Source: Clostridia bacterium (GTDB taxonomy: Bacteria; Bacillota; Clostridia; Oscillospirales; Acutalibacteraceae). From it: DNA of 42,344 nt. The DNA is taken from the NCBI GenBank assembly GCA_017434855.1, contig JAFRUA010000059.1, positions 1-42,344 on the forward strand. Direction: 5' to 3'. The notes below the pieces were generated by a model, which searched no databases, was not told where the DNA came from, and was given only the letters and a program-made list of their open reading frames with translations. The position numbers and the translations under genes are program-made. Positions 8,326-17,325 of this stretch are shown in pieces (within the stretch, counting starts at the first letter, position 1; every line of letters starts with the position of its first letter).

Positions 8326-8589
8326 ATGAAAAAAAGGCCGACAATCCGCATGAAATCAAGGGAAACCGCCCGTGCGTGCTTTGAGCGATTTCTGGGAACC
8401 AAGCGCGCAGATGGCGTAAAACCAAGCACGCTAAGGACTTATTCGCAACAGTTCAACGCCATTTCAAAGCATCTTGACATTGACAAAGATATGAAAGAAA
8501 TGACGGCACAGGACTTGAAAGAGATGGCGAATTCGATGCGAGATGTTTATCATAGAAATTATTTGAAAAGGAGCTGGAATTCAAAATGA
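8326..8589 (+). pseudogene. Truncated tyrosine-recombinase (integrase) N-terminal domain
   Basis: 87 residues from ATG 8326. Residues ~10-72 (ETARACFERFLGTK … PSTLRTYSQQFNAI … ISKHLDIDKDMKEM) match the SAM-like core-binding domain of phage-type tyrosine integrases. The catalytic domain (R-H-x-x-R … Y) is absent: after residue ~72 the frame runs into the leader of the next gene and stops at TGA 8587-8589, overlapping that gene's ATG by 4 bp. It is most simply the 5' remnant of an integrase deleted when the ene-reductase gene was joined. A short functional DNA-binding protein cannot be excluded. Confidence 0.8.
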
Positions 8590-10676
8590 ATCCGAGCTAT
8601 GAAGCGTTGTTCCGGCCGTGGAAGGTCGGCAGCGTTGAAATCAAAAACCGTATCGTCATGCTGCCCATGGAAGGAACCAATATGATCCAATGGGAAGCAA
8701 AAACGGGCTTTGTAAAAGGCATCGACGCCTTTTACCGCGACCGCAAAGACAACAACATCGGCCTGTTCATCCCCGGGCTGATCCCGATGATCAGCATCAT
8801 CGGCCAGAAGTGGGTCTATAAGCATCCGGAGGTGTTTGAACCGGTCAAGCCGGTCGTCAAAGAGATCCACGACAGCGGCGCAAAAATCTTTTTCCAGTTG
8901 AGCGCCGGCGCGGGCCGGTCCATGCTGCTGCCGCCGATCCTGCGGCCGTTCATAAAGAAAGGTGTGCTGAAAACCGTTTCGTCACCGTTTCTGATGACAA
9001 AATGGTGGTGGTCCGCGCCGGACCCGAACGAGCCGAACGTCTGGGACCCCGACGTGGCCATGGATCACTTCACCGAAGAAATGATCCGCAAATATGTCTA
9101 TGCGTTCGGCCAAACGGCAAAGCTGTGCAAAGAGGCCGGTGTGGACGGGGTGGAGATCCATGCCGTACACGAGGGGTATCTTCTGGATCAGTTCGCCATG
9201 CCTTACACGAACCACAGAAAAGACGCTTACGGCGGATCTCTGGAAAACCGTCTGCGCTTTGCCTGCGAGATCGTCAAGGAGATCAAGCAGGTCTGTGGTG
9301 CGGACTATCCGGTGTCACTGCGTTATTCCGTCTGCTCCATGACCCGCGGCTTCAACAAAGGCGCCGTCCCCGGCGAACAGTTCACGGAGGTCGGGCGCAC
9401 TATGGAGGAATCCGAGCGGGCAATCCGCATTCTGGAAGACGCCGGCTACGATTTGTTCAACTGCGACAACGGCACCTATGATGCCTGGTACTGGGCCCAT
9501 CCGCCCGTTTACGCGCCGCTGAACCTCAACCTTTCGTATGTGGAGCATATCAAGCAGTTTACCTCCAAGCCGGTCGTCTGCGCAGGGCGTATGCAGCCGG
9601 ACGCTGCGGCGGCGTCCATTGCCGCGGGCAAAATCGACGCCATGGGCATCGGGCGGCAGCTTTTGTGCGACCCGGAATTCATCACAAAAATCAAGGAGGA
9701 CCGACCGGAAGATGTACGTCCCTGCATTGCCTGCCACGGTGCGTGCCTGCCCTTCAACGGTATGAACGGCAAGGGTACGGACATTGACCCGATGCACGTG
9801 GAAATGGGACGCTGCGTGCTGAACCCCTGGACAAACAACGAAACGAAATATTCCAAAGCACCGACGAAAAAGCCGAAACACATCGCGGTGATCGGCGGCG
9901 GCATCGGCGGCATGGAAACCGCAATTCAGGCGTCCCTGCGTGGGCACAGGGTGGACCTGTATGAAAAGACCGACCGCTTGGGCGGTGTGTTCTGCGCGGC
10001 GGCAGCTATGTCCTTCAAAGAAAAGGATCAGGCCCTGCTGGAATGGTACCGCCGGAAGCTGCGCGAAAGCGGCGCCGCGGTGCACCTGAACACCGAGATC
10101 ACCGAGATTGACACGTTAGACGCCGACGTCGTGGTGATTGCAACCGGTGCACAAGCCAAAACGCTGCCCATTCCCGGCGCAGAACGCGCAATCACGGCAA
10201 CAGCATTTTTGAACGGTGAAAAAGAAGTTGGCGACCGGGTCGTGATCATCGGCGGCGGCCTGACCGGCTGCGAGATCGCCTATGAACTTGCTCTGCAGGG
10301 TAAGCACCCTGCTATTGTGGAAATGACGCCGTATCTGGTCGGCGCAAAGGGCATCTGCATGGCAAACTCGACCATGCTGCGGGAGCTGCTGCGCTATCAC
10401 AAGGTTCCGGCCTATCTGAACACCGTGACCGAAGCGATCACGGACGAAGGCGTTGTGCTCCAAACGCCGCAGGGCAAGCAGACCGTGCCGGCGGATTCGG
10501 TGATCCTTTCGGTCGGTTACACGCCGGACACCCGGTTCGCTGACAAGAAGGAGAAGAAAAACCACGCGCAGAAGACGCCGAACTCCTGCTTCGTGGGCGA
10601 CTGTGACAAGGTCGGCAGCCTGAAAACCGTGATCAAACAGGCCTACGAGCTTGTGCAGACACTGTCCTATGCATAA
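8586..10676 (+). CDS. NADH:flavin oxidoreductase / ene-reductase (2,4-dienoyl-CoA reductase-like)
   Basis: 696 residues; AAAGGAG precedes ATG 8586. Residues ~1-375 are an old-yellow-enzyme FMN barrel (DGVEIHAVHEGYLLDQF, then YGGSLENRLRFA). Cysteines C380, C383, C387 and C410 form the 4Fe-4S site; the last spacing (22 residues) is longer than the ~11 usual in FadH. The C-terminal half carries an FAD fold (AVIGGGIGGMETA, near residue 432) and a second dinucleotide fold (VIIGGGLTGCEIA, near 552). Family members reduce activated C=C bonds of enoyl-CoAs, bile acids, flavonoids or other enones using NAD(P)H. The exact substrate cannot be read from sequence; nearby rhamnosidase and symporter genes suggest a plant-glycoside aglycone. 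Downstream there are two hairpins. Confidence 0.88.
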   Translation: MNPSYEALFRPWKVGSVEIKNRIVMLPMEGTNMIQWEAKTGFVKGIDAFYRDRKDNNIGLFIPGLIPMISIIGQKWVYKHPEVFEPVKPVVKEIHDSGAKIFFQLSAGAGRSMLLPPILRPFIKKGVLKTVSSPFLMTKWWWSAPDPNEPNVWDPDVAMDHFTEEMIRKYVYAFGQTAKLCKEAGVDGVEIHAVHEGYLLDQFAMPYTNHRKDAYGGSLENRLRFACEIVKEIKQVCGADYPVSLRYSVCSMTRGFNKGAVPGEQFTEVGRTMEESERAIRILEDAGYDLFNCDNGTYDAWYWAHPPVYAPLNLNLSYVEHIKQFTSKPVVCAGRMQPDAAAASIAAGKIDAMGIGRQLLCDPEFITKIKEDRPEDVRPCIACHGACLPFNGMNGKGTDIDPMHVEMGRCVLNPWTNNETKYSKAPTKKPKHIAVIGGGIGGMETAIQASLRGHRVDLYEKTDRLGGVFCAAAAMSFKEKDQALLEWYRRKLRESGAAVHLNTEITEIDTLDADVVVIATGAQAKTLPIPGAERAITATAFLNGEKEVGDRVVIIGGGLTGCEIAYELALQGKHPAIVEMTPYLVGAKGICMANSTMLRELLRYHKVPAYLNTVTEAITDEGVVLQTPQGKQTVPADSVILSVGYTPDTRFADKKEKKNHAQKTPNSCFVGDCDKVGSLKTVIKQAYELVQTLSYA

Positions 10677-10706
10677 CTGACCGCATTTGTAATCAAGCAT
10701 GAAAAA

Positions 10707-10741
10707 CAGGAAAACCGCTGGTTCAGCCGGCGGTTTTCCTG
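10707..10741. terminator. Terminator hairpin after the ene-reductase
   Basis: Fifteen-bp stem with one G-U pair (10707-10721 with 10727-10741), loop TTCAG. The minus-strand side is followed by TTTTTC, so it may also stop tetR-side transcription. Confidence 0.7.
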
Positions 10742-10747
10742 TCGAAC

Positions 10748-10774
10748 GAACCACACGAGATCGTCGTGTGGTTC
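10748..10774. terminator. Second hairpin after the ene-reductase
   Basis: Perfect 11-bp stem (GAACCACACGA, 10748-10758, with 10764-10774), loop GATCG, followed by AAAAAA. The rest of 10675-10901 holds no recognisable gene. Confidence 0.6.
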
Positions 10775-10901
10775 AAAAAAGCTCAAGCGAAGAGAAAGGC
10801 AAAAAAACCTTTTGCGATATGATAAAGTGCGGTCTGCCAACTGCACAAAAAAAAGTTTGCACTTTTTACATGATCGGTTTATTCTTTTTCATCATTTCCA
10901 C

Positions 10902-11468
10902 TCAACTCACCAGCGGAAGGATTGCGGAGCTGTTGAGCGTAAACAGCAGATCAACGATTTCCTGTATGGAGACGGTGTAATCGGAACGGATCCATTGTGT
11001 GATCACGCCAAGGCTGCCGTTCAGAAGGTAGGAATAGATAAACTGCTGCTTTTCGGGATCGATGTTCACTTGAAGATGCGCAAAGAGCTGCAGCAACGAC
11101 AACTGCATAAACCGGCTTTTGAAAGAGGGATCGGCAGCTGTGACAAGAAGCACCCGAAATACCTTGTCGTTCTCTCGGATATACCGAAGAAACGAGGATA
11201 AGAATTCTTTTCCTCCGCCGGCTTTTTCCGCGCCGATTTTGCGCAGGTGTTCCGCCGTCTGATGCAGGATTTTTTCTTCGGCCTCAGTGAGAACGTCCCG
11301 CGGTTCGTTGTAATGCGCATAGAAGGTGGAGCGGTTCAGCTCCGCCTTTTCACATAATTCCCGCACGGAGATTTTTTCCACTGCCCCCTTTTCCGTGAGC
11401 AGATCGAGCAGGGCGTTTTTCAGCAGCAGCTTTGAGAGTCTTGACCTCTGATTGTTTTTCGTGTTCAT
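10902..11468 (-). CDS. TetR/AcrR-family transcriptional regulator
   Basis: 188 residues. The N-terminal helix-turn-helix (about residues 10-55, with KISVRELCEKAELNRSTFYAHY) is characteristic of TetR proteins. The C-terminal half is a helical ligand domain ending in a segment typical of the DhaS/TetR_C_33-like group (LLNGSLGVITQWI). It is divergent from the sugar symporter/rhamnosidase operon, and a perfect palindrome lies between the -35 and -10 of that operon, so it is probably its repressor, with a glycoside or aglycone as the inducer (inference). The ribosome site before ATG 11468 is weak. Confidence 0.88.
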   Translation of the reverse strand: MNTKNNQRSRLSKLLLKNALLDLLTEKGAVEKISVRELCEKAELNRSTFYAHYNEPRDVLTEAEEKILHQTAEHLRKIGAEKAGGGKEFLSSFLRYIRENDKVFRVLLVTAADPSFKSRFMQLSLLQLFAHLQVNIDPEKQQFIYSYLLNGSLGVITQWIRSDYTVSIQEIVDLLFTLNSSAILPLVS

Positions 11469-11530
11469 GATTATCCCGTCACTTTCTCCGGCTTTGTCGG
11501 CTTAATAGCCATTCTTACACAAACTGATGA

Positions 11531-11559
11531 TTGCAAAAACAACATAATGTTGGTATAAT
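11531..11559 (+). promoter_or_regulatory. Promoter of symporter-rhamnosidase operon with TetR operator
   Basis: -35 TTGCAA (11531-11536), 17-bp spacer, -10 TATAAT (11554-11559). The palindrome CAACAT-A-ATGTTG (11540-11552) fills the spacer, a classic repressor position. The divergent tetR promoter would start from the same region. Confidence 0.75.
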
Positions 11560-11608
11560 GATTATAAACCAAACATCCATTCCTTGTCAAGAGAAAGAGG
11601 GACGATCT

Positions 11609-13171
11609 ATGAAACTGATGAACAGTCCGCTCGTTGCCAGCCGCATCAAGAGCGAAACCGTCACCAAAAGCGAAAAATGGCTCGGCTACCTGTTGGGCCC
11701 CGCCGGGGCGCTGCTGCTCAACGCCGTGCTGGCGACTTACCTGAACGTCTACTACACCGACGTGCTGAACCTGACCCCGCTTTGGAACGGAGTGTTCCTC
11801 ACGGTGTTCCCCATCGTGTCCAAGATCATCGACGCGATCACCAACGTGGTCATGGGGCAGGTCATCGACCGCACCAAAACAAAAGAGGGCAAGGCGCGCC
11901 CCTGGCTGCTGCTGTCTGCATTTCTGGTACCCGTTACCGGCATTTTGCTGTTTACCGTACCGGAAAGCAACGACACCGTCAAGGCGCTGTGGGTCATGCT
12001 CAGCTACAACCTGTTCTATTCCTTCGCCTACACGATCTTCAACATGAGCCACAACCTGATGGTGCCGCTGTCCACCCGCGACGGCACGGCCCGCGGCGGT
12101 CTGTCAGTCTTCAACCAGATCACCACCATTATGATGAGCGGCATCCTTGTGGCGCTGGTCTTCCCGATGGTCATCATGCCGATGATCGGTGTGGACAAAA
12201 GCAAATGGATCACGCTGATGACGATCCTTTCCATCATCGCGCTGCCGCTGACACTACTGGAATACTACTTCACCAAGGAGCGCGTGACCCAGGAAGCCGC
12301 GGCCGCCGAAGAAGGGGACAAGCTGCCGTTTGTGAAACAGCTCAAGATTTTGTTCACAGACAAGTACATGATTCTGATGTACGTCTATTTCTTCGTCTAT
12401 AATGTCGGCGTTACGCTCAAAAACCTCGGCTTGGTATACTACTGCAACTATGTCCTCGGCACATATAACGACGGCATCACACAGATGCTTGTTTCCGTGA
12501 TCGGCGGCATCCCGATGGGCATCGGCATTTTTGCCGTGTGGCCGCTGGCCAAAAAGTTCGGAAAGCGCAACGTGACAATGGTCGGCTTCATCCTCTACGC
12601 CGTCGGCTCGCTGATCTGCTGGCTGTTCGCGCACAATCTCGTGATCGTCCTCATCGGCCAGTTCATCAAGAACATCGGCGGCCTGCCCTGCGCCTATGTG
12701 TTCATGGCGCTGTTTGCCGACTGCCTGGATCACCTCGAATGGAAAACCGATCTGCGCATGGACGGCGCGGCGATGTCGATCTATAACATCATCGCCGTTG
12801 CCATGGTCGGCATCATGACCGGCGTGTTCAACTGGCTGCTGGCCAAAGCCGGCTACCTTGCACCCATCACGGCAAGCAGCACTGCGGACGCAGCGGCAAC
12901 GCTTGCGCAGAACGGATGGGCGTCACAGGTGGCGCTGGAGAATCTGAAGCCCGCTGCCGACGGGGTGCTGACAGTTGCCATACAGCAGCCGAGCGCCGTG
13001 ACCTCAGTCATTTCGTTTGCCTTTGTCGGTCTGGAGGTTTTCACCGGCATCGCTCTGGTTGCAATCCTGTTCTTCCTGAACGTGGAAAAGAACCTGCCGC
13101 AGGAGCAGGCAGAGATCAAAGCGCGGCATGAAGCAAACGGCGCGGCGCTGACGGAGGGTGAAGAAGCATGA
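11609..13171 (+). CDS. GPH-family (MelB-like) glycoside:cation symporter
   Basis: 520 residues from ATG 11609, chosen over upstream in-frame codons because AAAGAGGGA precedes it and the promoter overlaps the alternative. About 12 hydrophobic segments are present. The [19 protein letters not shown] segment after helix 3 and the conserved [10 protein letters not shown] region are signatures of glycoside-pentoside-hexuronide symporters of the MFS. It would import a sugar or glycoside with Na+ or H+. Its stop overlaps the start of the GH78 gene (ATGA), so transporter and rhamnosidase are translationally coupled, pointing to a rhamnoside substrate. A short extracytoplasmic-like insertion of about 40 residues lies before the last helix. 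Confidence 0.9.
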   Translation: MKLMNSPLVASRIKSETVTKSEKWLGYLLGPAGALLLNAVLATYLNVYYTDVLNLTPLWNGVFLTVFPIVSKIIDAITNVVMGQVIDRTKTKEGKARPWLLLSAFLVPVTGILLFTVPESNDTVKALWVMLSYNLFYSFAYTIFNMSHNLMVPLSTRDGTARGGLSVFNQITTIMMSGILVALVFPMVIMPMIGVDKSKWITLMTILSIIALPLTLLEYYFTKERVTQEAAAAEEGDKLPFVKQLKILFTDKYMILMYVYFFVYNVGVTLKNLGLVYYCNYVLGTYNDGITQMLVSVIGGIPMGIGIFAVWPLAKKFGKRNVTMVGFILYAVGSLICWLFAHNLVIVLIGQFIKNIGGLPCAYVFMALFADCLDHLEWKTDLRMDGAAMSIYNIIAVAMVGIMTGVFNWLLAKAGYLAPITASSTADAAATLAQNGWASQVALENLKPAADGVLTVAIQQPSAVTSVISFAFVGLEVFTGIALVAILFFLNVEKNLPQEQAEIKARHEANGAALTEGEEA

Positions 13172-15699
13172 AAGCGGTCCATCTCAGAACGGAATACCTG
13201 ATCGACCCCGTCGGGATCGACATCGCCAATCCGCGCATCTTCTGGAACTGCGACAGCGGCGTGAGGCAGACCGCCTACCGCATCGTCAGCGAGCGCTGGG
13301 ACAGCGGCAAGGTGGAAAGCGACAGCATGCACGCGCAGTATCCGCTGACCCTTGTGTCCGGCGAACGGGTGAACTACAGGATCAAGCTTTGGGACGAGAA
13401 CGGAAACGAAGGCGACTGGTCGGAACCCGCATTCTTTGAAATGGGTCTGCTGCGCGCGAGTCATTGGCAGGCCAAATGGATCACCGGGGATTATAGCGTA
13501 AACAAAAAGAACCGTTATCCCGTGGATTGCTTTTGCAAGAACTTCTCGGCCGGCGGCAAGGTGGTTTCCGCCCGGCTGTATATCACCGCCTGCGGTCTTT
13601 ACAGCGCCGTTCTCAACGGTATGCGCGTGTCGATGCCACTCGCCCCGGGCATCACGGATTACCGCAAGCGCGTGCAATATCAGACCTATGATGTGACGGC
13701 TCTTTTGCAGGAAAGCAACACGCTGGCTGTGGAACTGGCCGATGGCTGGTACCGCGGTTCCTGCGGCGCGTGGGGACTGACGAACCAGTACGGCACCGAA
13801 ACCAAACTGTTGGCGCAGTTAGAGATCGTATATGAAGACGGCACGAAAGAGCGGATTGTCACGGATGAAAGCTGGCAGTGGTCCAACGACGGACCGATCC
13901 GCTTTGCCGACAACAAGGACGGCGAAATCCTTGATGCCCGGATGGAGCCTTCCCATGGCGGGCGGGCAAAAGTGACGTCGCACCCCGTGATTCCGACCGC
14001 GTCGAACAACGTGCCGATTGCGGAAAAAGAGACGTTCAAGGGCAAGATGACCGTTACGCCGAGCGGCAAAAAGCTGTTTGACTTCGGACAGAACATCGCC
14101 GGGTATCTTTCTTTCAAAGTCAACGCCAGGGCTGGACAAACGGTCACGATCCGCTGTGGCGAGCTGCTGGAAAACGGTGAACTGACGCTCAAAAACATCC
14201 AACTTTCCCTCATGAAAAAAACCACGCCGCTGCAGAAGATCGAATACATCTGCAGGGACGGCGTGAACGACTACAAAACCACCTTTGCCATCTTCGGCTT
14301 TCAGTACGCCGAGATCGACACGGACGTTGAAATCACGGAAGACGACGTGACGGCGATTGCGGTCTATTCCGATCTGGAGGAAACAGGAACATTCAAAAGC
14401 TCCAACGAGTTGCTGAACCGCTTTGTGGACGCCACGCGCTGGTCGGCCAAAAACAACAGCGCCGATCTGCCCACCGACTGTCCCACACGGGAACGCCACG
14501 GCTGGCTCGGCGACGCTCAGATCTTTGTGAAGACAGCAAGCTATCTGTTCAACGATCTGCCGTTTGCGCGCAAGTTCGAGAACGATATCTGTGACGCACA
14601 GCATAAGAACGGCTGTTTCACGCAGATTGCGCCCGTGGGTGGCGTCGACTTCTATATGAACGCCATGGACGGCTCGGCCGGCTGGTCGGACGCCGGTGTG
14701 TTCATTCCATTCCGCCTCTATCTGCAGTACGGTGACAAAGCGATGCTGCAAACCTACTATGACCGGATGAAACGGTTTGCGGACTACAAGATCGGTACGC
14801 TCGGCAAGTGGTACCCGACTGCGAAGCCGACCGGCATCGATCTGCGGTATGTGCGATCCATCTCCAACTACGGCCAGTCCTACGGCGAATGGGCGGAGCC
14901 TGCGGACGTCAAGGTTTTTGCAATCTCCGATTTTGTTTCACCGCACCCGGAAGAAACCACGGCATACATCGTCTATCTGATGGAAGTGATGACGGAGATC
15001 GCCCGCGTCCTCGGAAAAGAGGATGACAAAGCGAAGTACCGCGCGGTTGCCGAAAAAGTACGCAAGGGCTATCAGAAGCTGGTGCAGACCAAGCAGTACT
15101 CACTCGACACCGACCGGCAGGCAAAGCTCGTGCGCCCGCTGTATTTCCGTCTGCTGAACGATGCGCAGACGGCCTTTGCCAAAGAGCGGCTGATTAAAGC
15201 GTTGGAGCACTATAACTGGCGGCTCGGCACGGGCTTCCTTTCCACGCCGCTGATCCTCTATGTGCTGGCGGACATCGACGTTGAATATGCCTACCGGCTG
15301 CTCGAAAACGAGGAGATCCCCGGCTGGCTTTCCATGCCGAAGGCAGGCGCCAACACAATCTGGGAGGCCTGGGAAGGGCCGAACTCGACTTCGGGCGGGA
15401 TCGGCAGCCTGAACCACTATTCCAAGGGCGCCGTCGTCGAATGGCTGTTCGGCGAAATGTGCGGCATACAGGTGGACGGCGGGAACCGTTTCACGATCGC
15501 TCCGAAGCCCGGCGGACACTTCACCTTTGCCGAAGCGAGTTACAGGAGCGTGTACGGCGCCGTAGAATCCGGCTGGTCAAAGACGAAGGACGGCTATGTG
15601 TTTACCGTGACCGTACCGGCAAACACCACGGCGACGTTCATCACACCGGACGGCAACAAACAAACCCTGCTGCCAGGAACGCACAGGATCGTGTTTTGA
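13168..15699 (+). CDS. GH78 alpha-L-rhamnosidase (intracellular)
   Basis: 843 residues with no signal peptide, so cytoplasmic. It has N-terminal beta-sandwich domains (Bac_rhamnosid_N and the concanavalin-like domain, to about residue 400), then an (alpha/alpha)6 barrel. The GH78 signature [15 protein letters not shown] lies near residues 437-451 and contains the general-acid Glu; a WEAWEG motif follows near 735. Length and domain order are normal for the family. It cleaves terminal alpha-L-rhamnose from glycosides. It overlaps the GPH symporter by 4 bp (ATGA) and is under the same probable TetR control. Confidence 0.93.
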   Translation: MKAVHLRTEYLIDPVGIDIANPRIFWNCDSGVRQTAYRIVSERWDSGKVESDSMHAQYPLTLVSGERVNYRIKLWDENGNEGDWSEPAFFEMGLLRASHWQAKWITGDYSVNKKNRYPVDCFCKNFSAGGKVVSARLYITACGLYSAVLNGMRVSMPLAPGITDYRKRVQYQTYDVTALLQESNTLAVELADGWYRGSCGAWGLTNQYGTETKLLAQLEIVYEDGTKERIVTDESWQWSNDGPIRFADNKDGEILDARMEPSHGGRAKVTSHPVIPTASNNVPIAEKETFKGKMTVTPSGKKLFDFGQNIAGYLSFKVNARAGQTVTIRCGELLENGELTLKNIQLSLMKKTTPLQKIEYICRDGVNDYKTTFAIFGFQYAEIDTDVEITEDDVTAIAVYSDLEETGTFKSSNELLNRFVDATRWSAKNNSADLPTDCPTRERHGWLGDAQIFVKTASYLFNDLPFARKFENDICDAQHKNGCFTQIAPVGGVDFYMNAMDGSAGWSDAGVFIPFRLYLQYGDKAMLQTYYDRMKRFADYKIGTLGKWYPTAKPTGIDLRYVRSISNYGQSYGEWAEPADVKVFAISDFVSPHPEETTAYIVYLMEVMTEIARVLGKEDDKAKYRAVAEKVRKGYQKLVQTKQYSLDTDRQAKLVRPLYFRLLNDAQTAFAKERLIKALEHYNWRLGTGFLSTPLILYVLADIDVEYAYRLLENEEIPGWLSMPKAGANTIWEAWEGPNSTSGGIGSLNHYSKGAVVEWLFGEMCGIQVDGGNRFTIAPKPGGHFTFAEASYRSVYGAVESGWSKTKDGYVFTVTVPANTTATFITPDGNKQTLLPGTHRIVF

Positions 15700-15714
15700 A
15701 ACGAGTCAGGAACT

Positions 15715-15837
15715 TTGAAACAAAAAGCGGATCATCTGGCCGCCAGGCAGAAGTACTACAAATCGCACGGTCTGAAGCAGCCGTTTGCGTGGGTCGGGGA
15801 GCCTATGCACAAAGCGGAGGATATCTTGGTGCAATGA
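15715..15837 (+). CDS. Possible 40-residue ORF after the rhamnosidase gene
   Basis: A TTG-started frame at 15715 with AGGA 4 bp upstream encodes 40 residues (MKQKADHLAARQKYYKSHGL … ending DILVQ). The composition is protein-like (charged helix, Trp, several Tyr). It begins 15 bp after the rhamnosidase stop and ends 10 bp before the convergent GH76 gene. I do not recognise it. It may be a small protein or the tail of a lost gene. Confidence 0.3.
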   Translation: MKQKADHLAARQKYYKSHGLKQPFAWVGEPMHKAEDILVQ

Positions 15838-15847
15838 AGAGGCCATT

Positions 15848-17056
15848 TCATTTTAAAATCACGTTGTAATATGCAGCGCACAAAAACGCGGATGCCACGC
15901 CGTCCTGCGCCAGAAGCTCCGAGACGTTGTCCGGATCGCTTTCGCCGGAACAGAAGAAGGGATCGTAAAGCCCGTCCTTTGTTTTGGTCAGAAGCTCTTG
16001 ATCCAGCACCGCAATCAGCAGATCCATCGGCCGGGTATCTTTGGCCGGGTCTGTTTCAAAGAACTTCACATAGCTTCTGGCAAGCCAGCCCACACACCAC
16101 GCTTTGAAGATTGGGTTGCCGTTCATACGGATCTTTGTCGTGCCGTCCGCCGTATGCTCTTCACGGAACATCAGCCCGAGCGTCGCGTTCACCGTTCGGC
16201 GTGTCAATTCGTAATAGGTTTCATCGCCGGTGATCTCATACAGCAGGCTGCCTGCGAAAATCATGGTGGCCTGGTTATAGATGCCCTTCCAGTGGTTCTT
16301 TGCACCGGTTTCAATTACGATATTGTCGATAAACAGGTCATCTTCACGCAGCGCAGCATTTACCCAGTTGTAGATCTGTTTTCCTTTCTCAAGGTATTCC
16401 GCGTTGCCGGTACACTGATAAGCCAGCAGGAACGCGATCGCGGCCGGGGCGTTCGAGCAGGCGTTTTTGCTGCTGCGGTCCTGGTGCCAATAGATGCCGC
16501 CGCCGAGTACGTCATCCCAACCCGTCCAGAGGAATTCCAGGTTTTTCTGCGCGGCTTTCAAAAAGTCGGCTTTGCCGAGCTGTCGGTATCCGAGCAAAAG
16601 CTGAATGCAAACCCATTCATTGTCGTCGTAATAAAAAGAGTTCCGGTTTCCTGCGGAAGAGTTATAGAACGAGACGTTGTTCACAGTGCCGTCCGCCGTC
16701 GTGATGTCGGCGTCCTCCACAAGATAGTTTTTCAGTGCGTTCAAGAGCGCGTCGCAGTAGTCCAGCTTCAGGCAGGCATTGTTTGGGAACAAGCGGTATG
16801 CTTCTGCCATCGTTTCAATCAAAGACACCGCCGGCCACACAAACGGTATTTCGTTGCGGTCGGGGTGATCCCGCATAGTGTGATGAATGATATCATATCG
16901 CTCCTTCAGAAGCTGTGCGGTGATCCCGTAGCCCGCGGTCGCATACGGATCCTTTGCAGCGGCGCTCATCTGCGCCGGGGTACGGCGGCCGGAAAGCGAC
17001 CCTGCGGAGAAAAAGAGTATGACGCTTGTAATGAAGGCAATCAATCGTTGTATCAC
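15848..17056 (-). CDS. Exported GH76-like glycoside hydrolase (alpha-1,6-mannanase type)
   Basis: 402 residues from GTG 17056, preceded by GGGAGG. A hydrophobic N-terminal signal (about 1-20) indicates export. The sequence shows the GH76 pattern: FYYDDNEWVCIQLL with the catalytic Asp pair D144-D145, and GGGIYWHQDRSSKNACSNAP, which corresponds to the conserved GGG-I-W-W … KN-A-x-SN segment. GH76 enzymes cut alpha-1,6-mannan backbones of fungal or bacterial cell-wall polymers. The gene is convergent with the rhamnosidase operon and has its own promoter, so it is probably a separate transcription unit. Confidence 0.83.
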   Translation of the reverse strand: MIQRLIAFITSVILFFSAGSLSGRRTPAQMSAAAKDPYATAGYGITAQLLKERYDIIHHTMRDHPDRNEIPFVWPAVSLIETMAEAYRLFPNNACLKLDYCDALLNALKNYLVEDADITTADGTVNNVSFYNSSAGNRNSFYYDDNEWVCIQLLLGYRQLGKADFLKAAQKNLEFLWTGWDDVLGGGIYWHQDRSSKNACSNAPAAIAFLLAYQCTGNAEYLEKGKQIYNWVNAALREDDLFIDNIVIETGAKNHWKGIYNQATMIFAGSLLYEITGDETYYELTRRTVNATLGLMFREEHTADGTTKIRMNGNPIFKAWCVGWLARSYVKFFETDPAKDTRPMDLLIAVLDQELLTKTKDGLYDPFFCSGESDPDNVSELLAQDGVASAFLCAAYYNVILK

Positions 17057-17085
17057 CGGTTTTTCCTCCCTGATTTGTTTTTATT

Positions 17086-17113
17086 ATTATACTCTTTTTT
17101 ACCGATTTTTCAA
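17086..17113 (-). promoter_or_regulatory. Promoter of the GH76-like gene
   Basis: Minus strand: -35 TTGAAA (17113-17108), 16-bp spacer, -10 TATAAT (17091-17086), about 30 bp from the GTG start. Confidence 0.6.
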
Positions 17114-17258
17114 CGCACAGAGGCGCCCAATTTTAAAAAGCATCTGCAAAACGAAAGCAGCAGGATTGCAAAAAAGCGCCGATTCAGGTGTAATATAGCA
17201 AAGTCACAAACAGATGTTTTGGATATCTGACGGAGATGATATGCTCCCGTGCGCAAAT

Positions 17259-17296
17259 AAACGGAACCGACGGTTTTTACAGCGGTTCCGTTTTTC
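17259..17296 (+). terminator. Terminator hairpin with plus-strand T-run
   Basis: Perfect 11-bp stem AAACGGAACCG / CGGTTCCGTTT (17259-17269 with 17283-17293) followed by TTC on the plus strand. It sits ~30 bp beyond the stop of the minus-strand CrtI-like gene and may terminate that gene, yet the T-run suits a plus-strand transcript starting near 17200. Confidence 0.6.
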
Positions 17297-17325
17297 GATT
17301 CTCTCTTCAGGTGGCAAAAATGATT

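Noticed and set aside
15998-17230. 410-codon plus-strand frame
   Set aside because: Antisense to the GH76-like gene with the catalytic Asp pair; no domain recognised.
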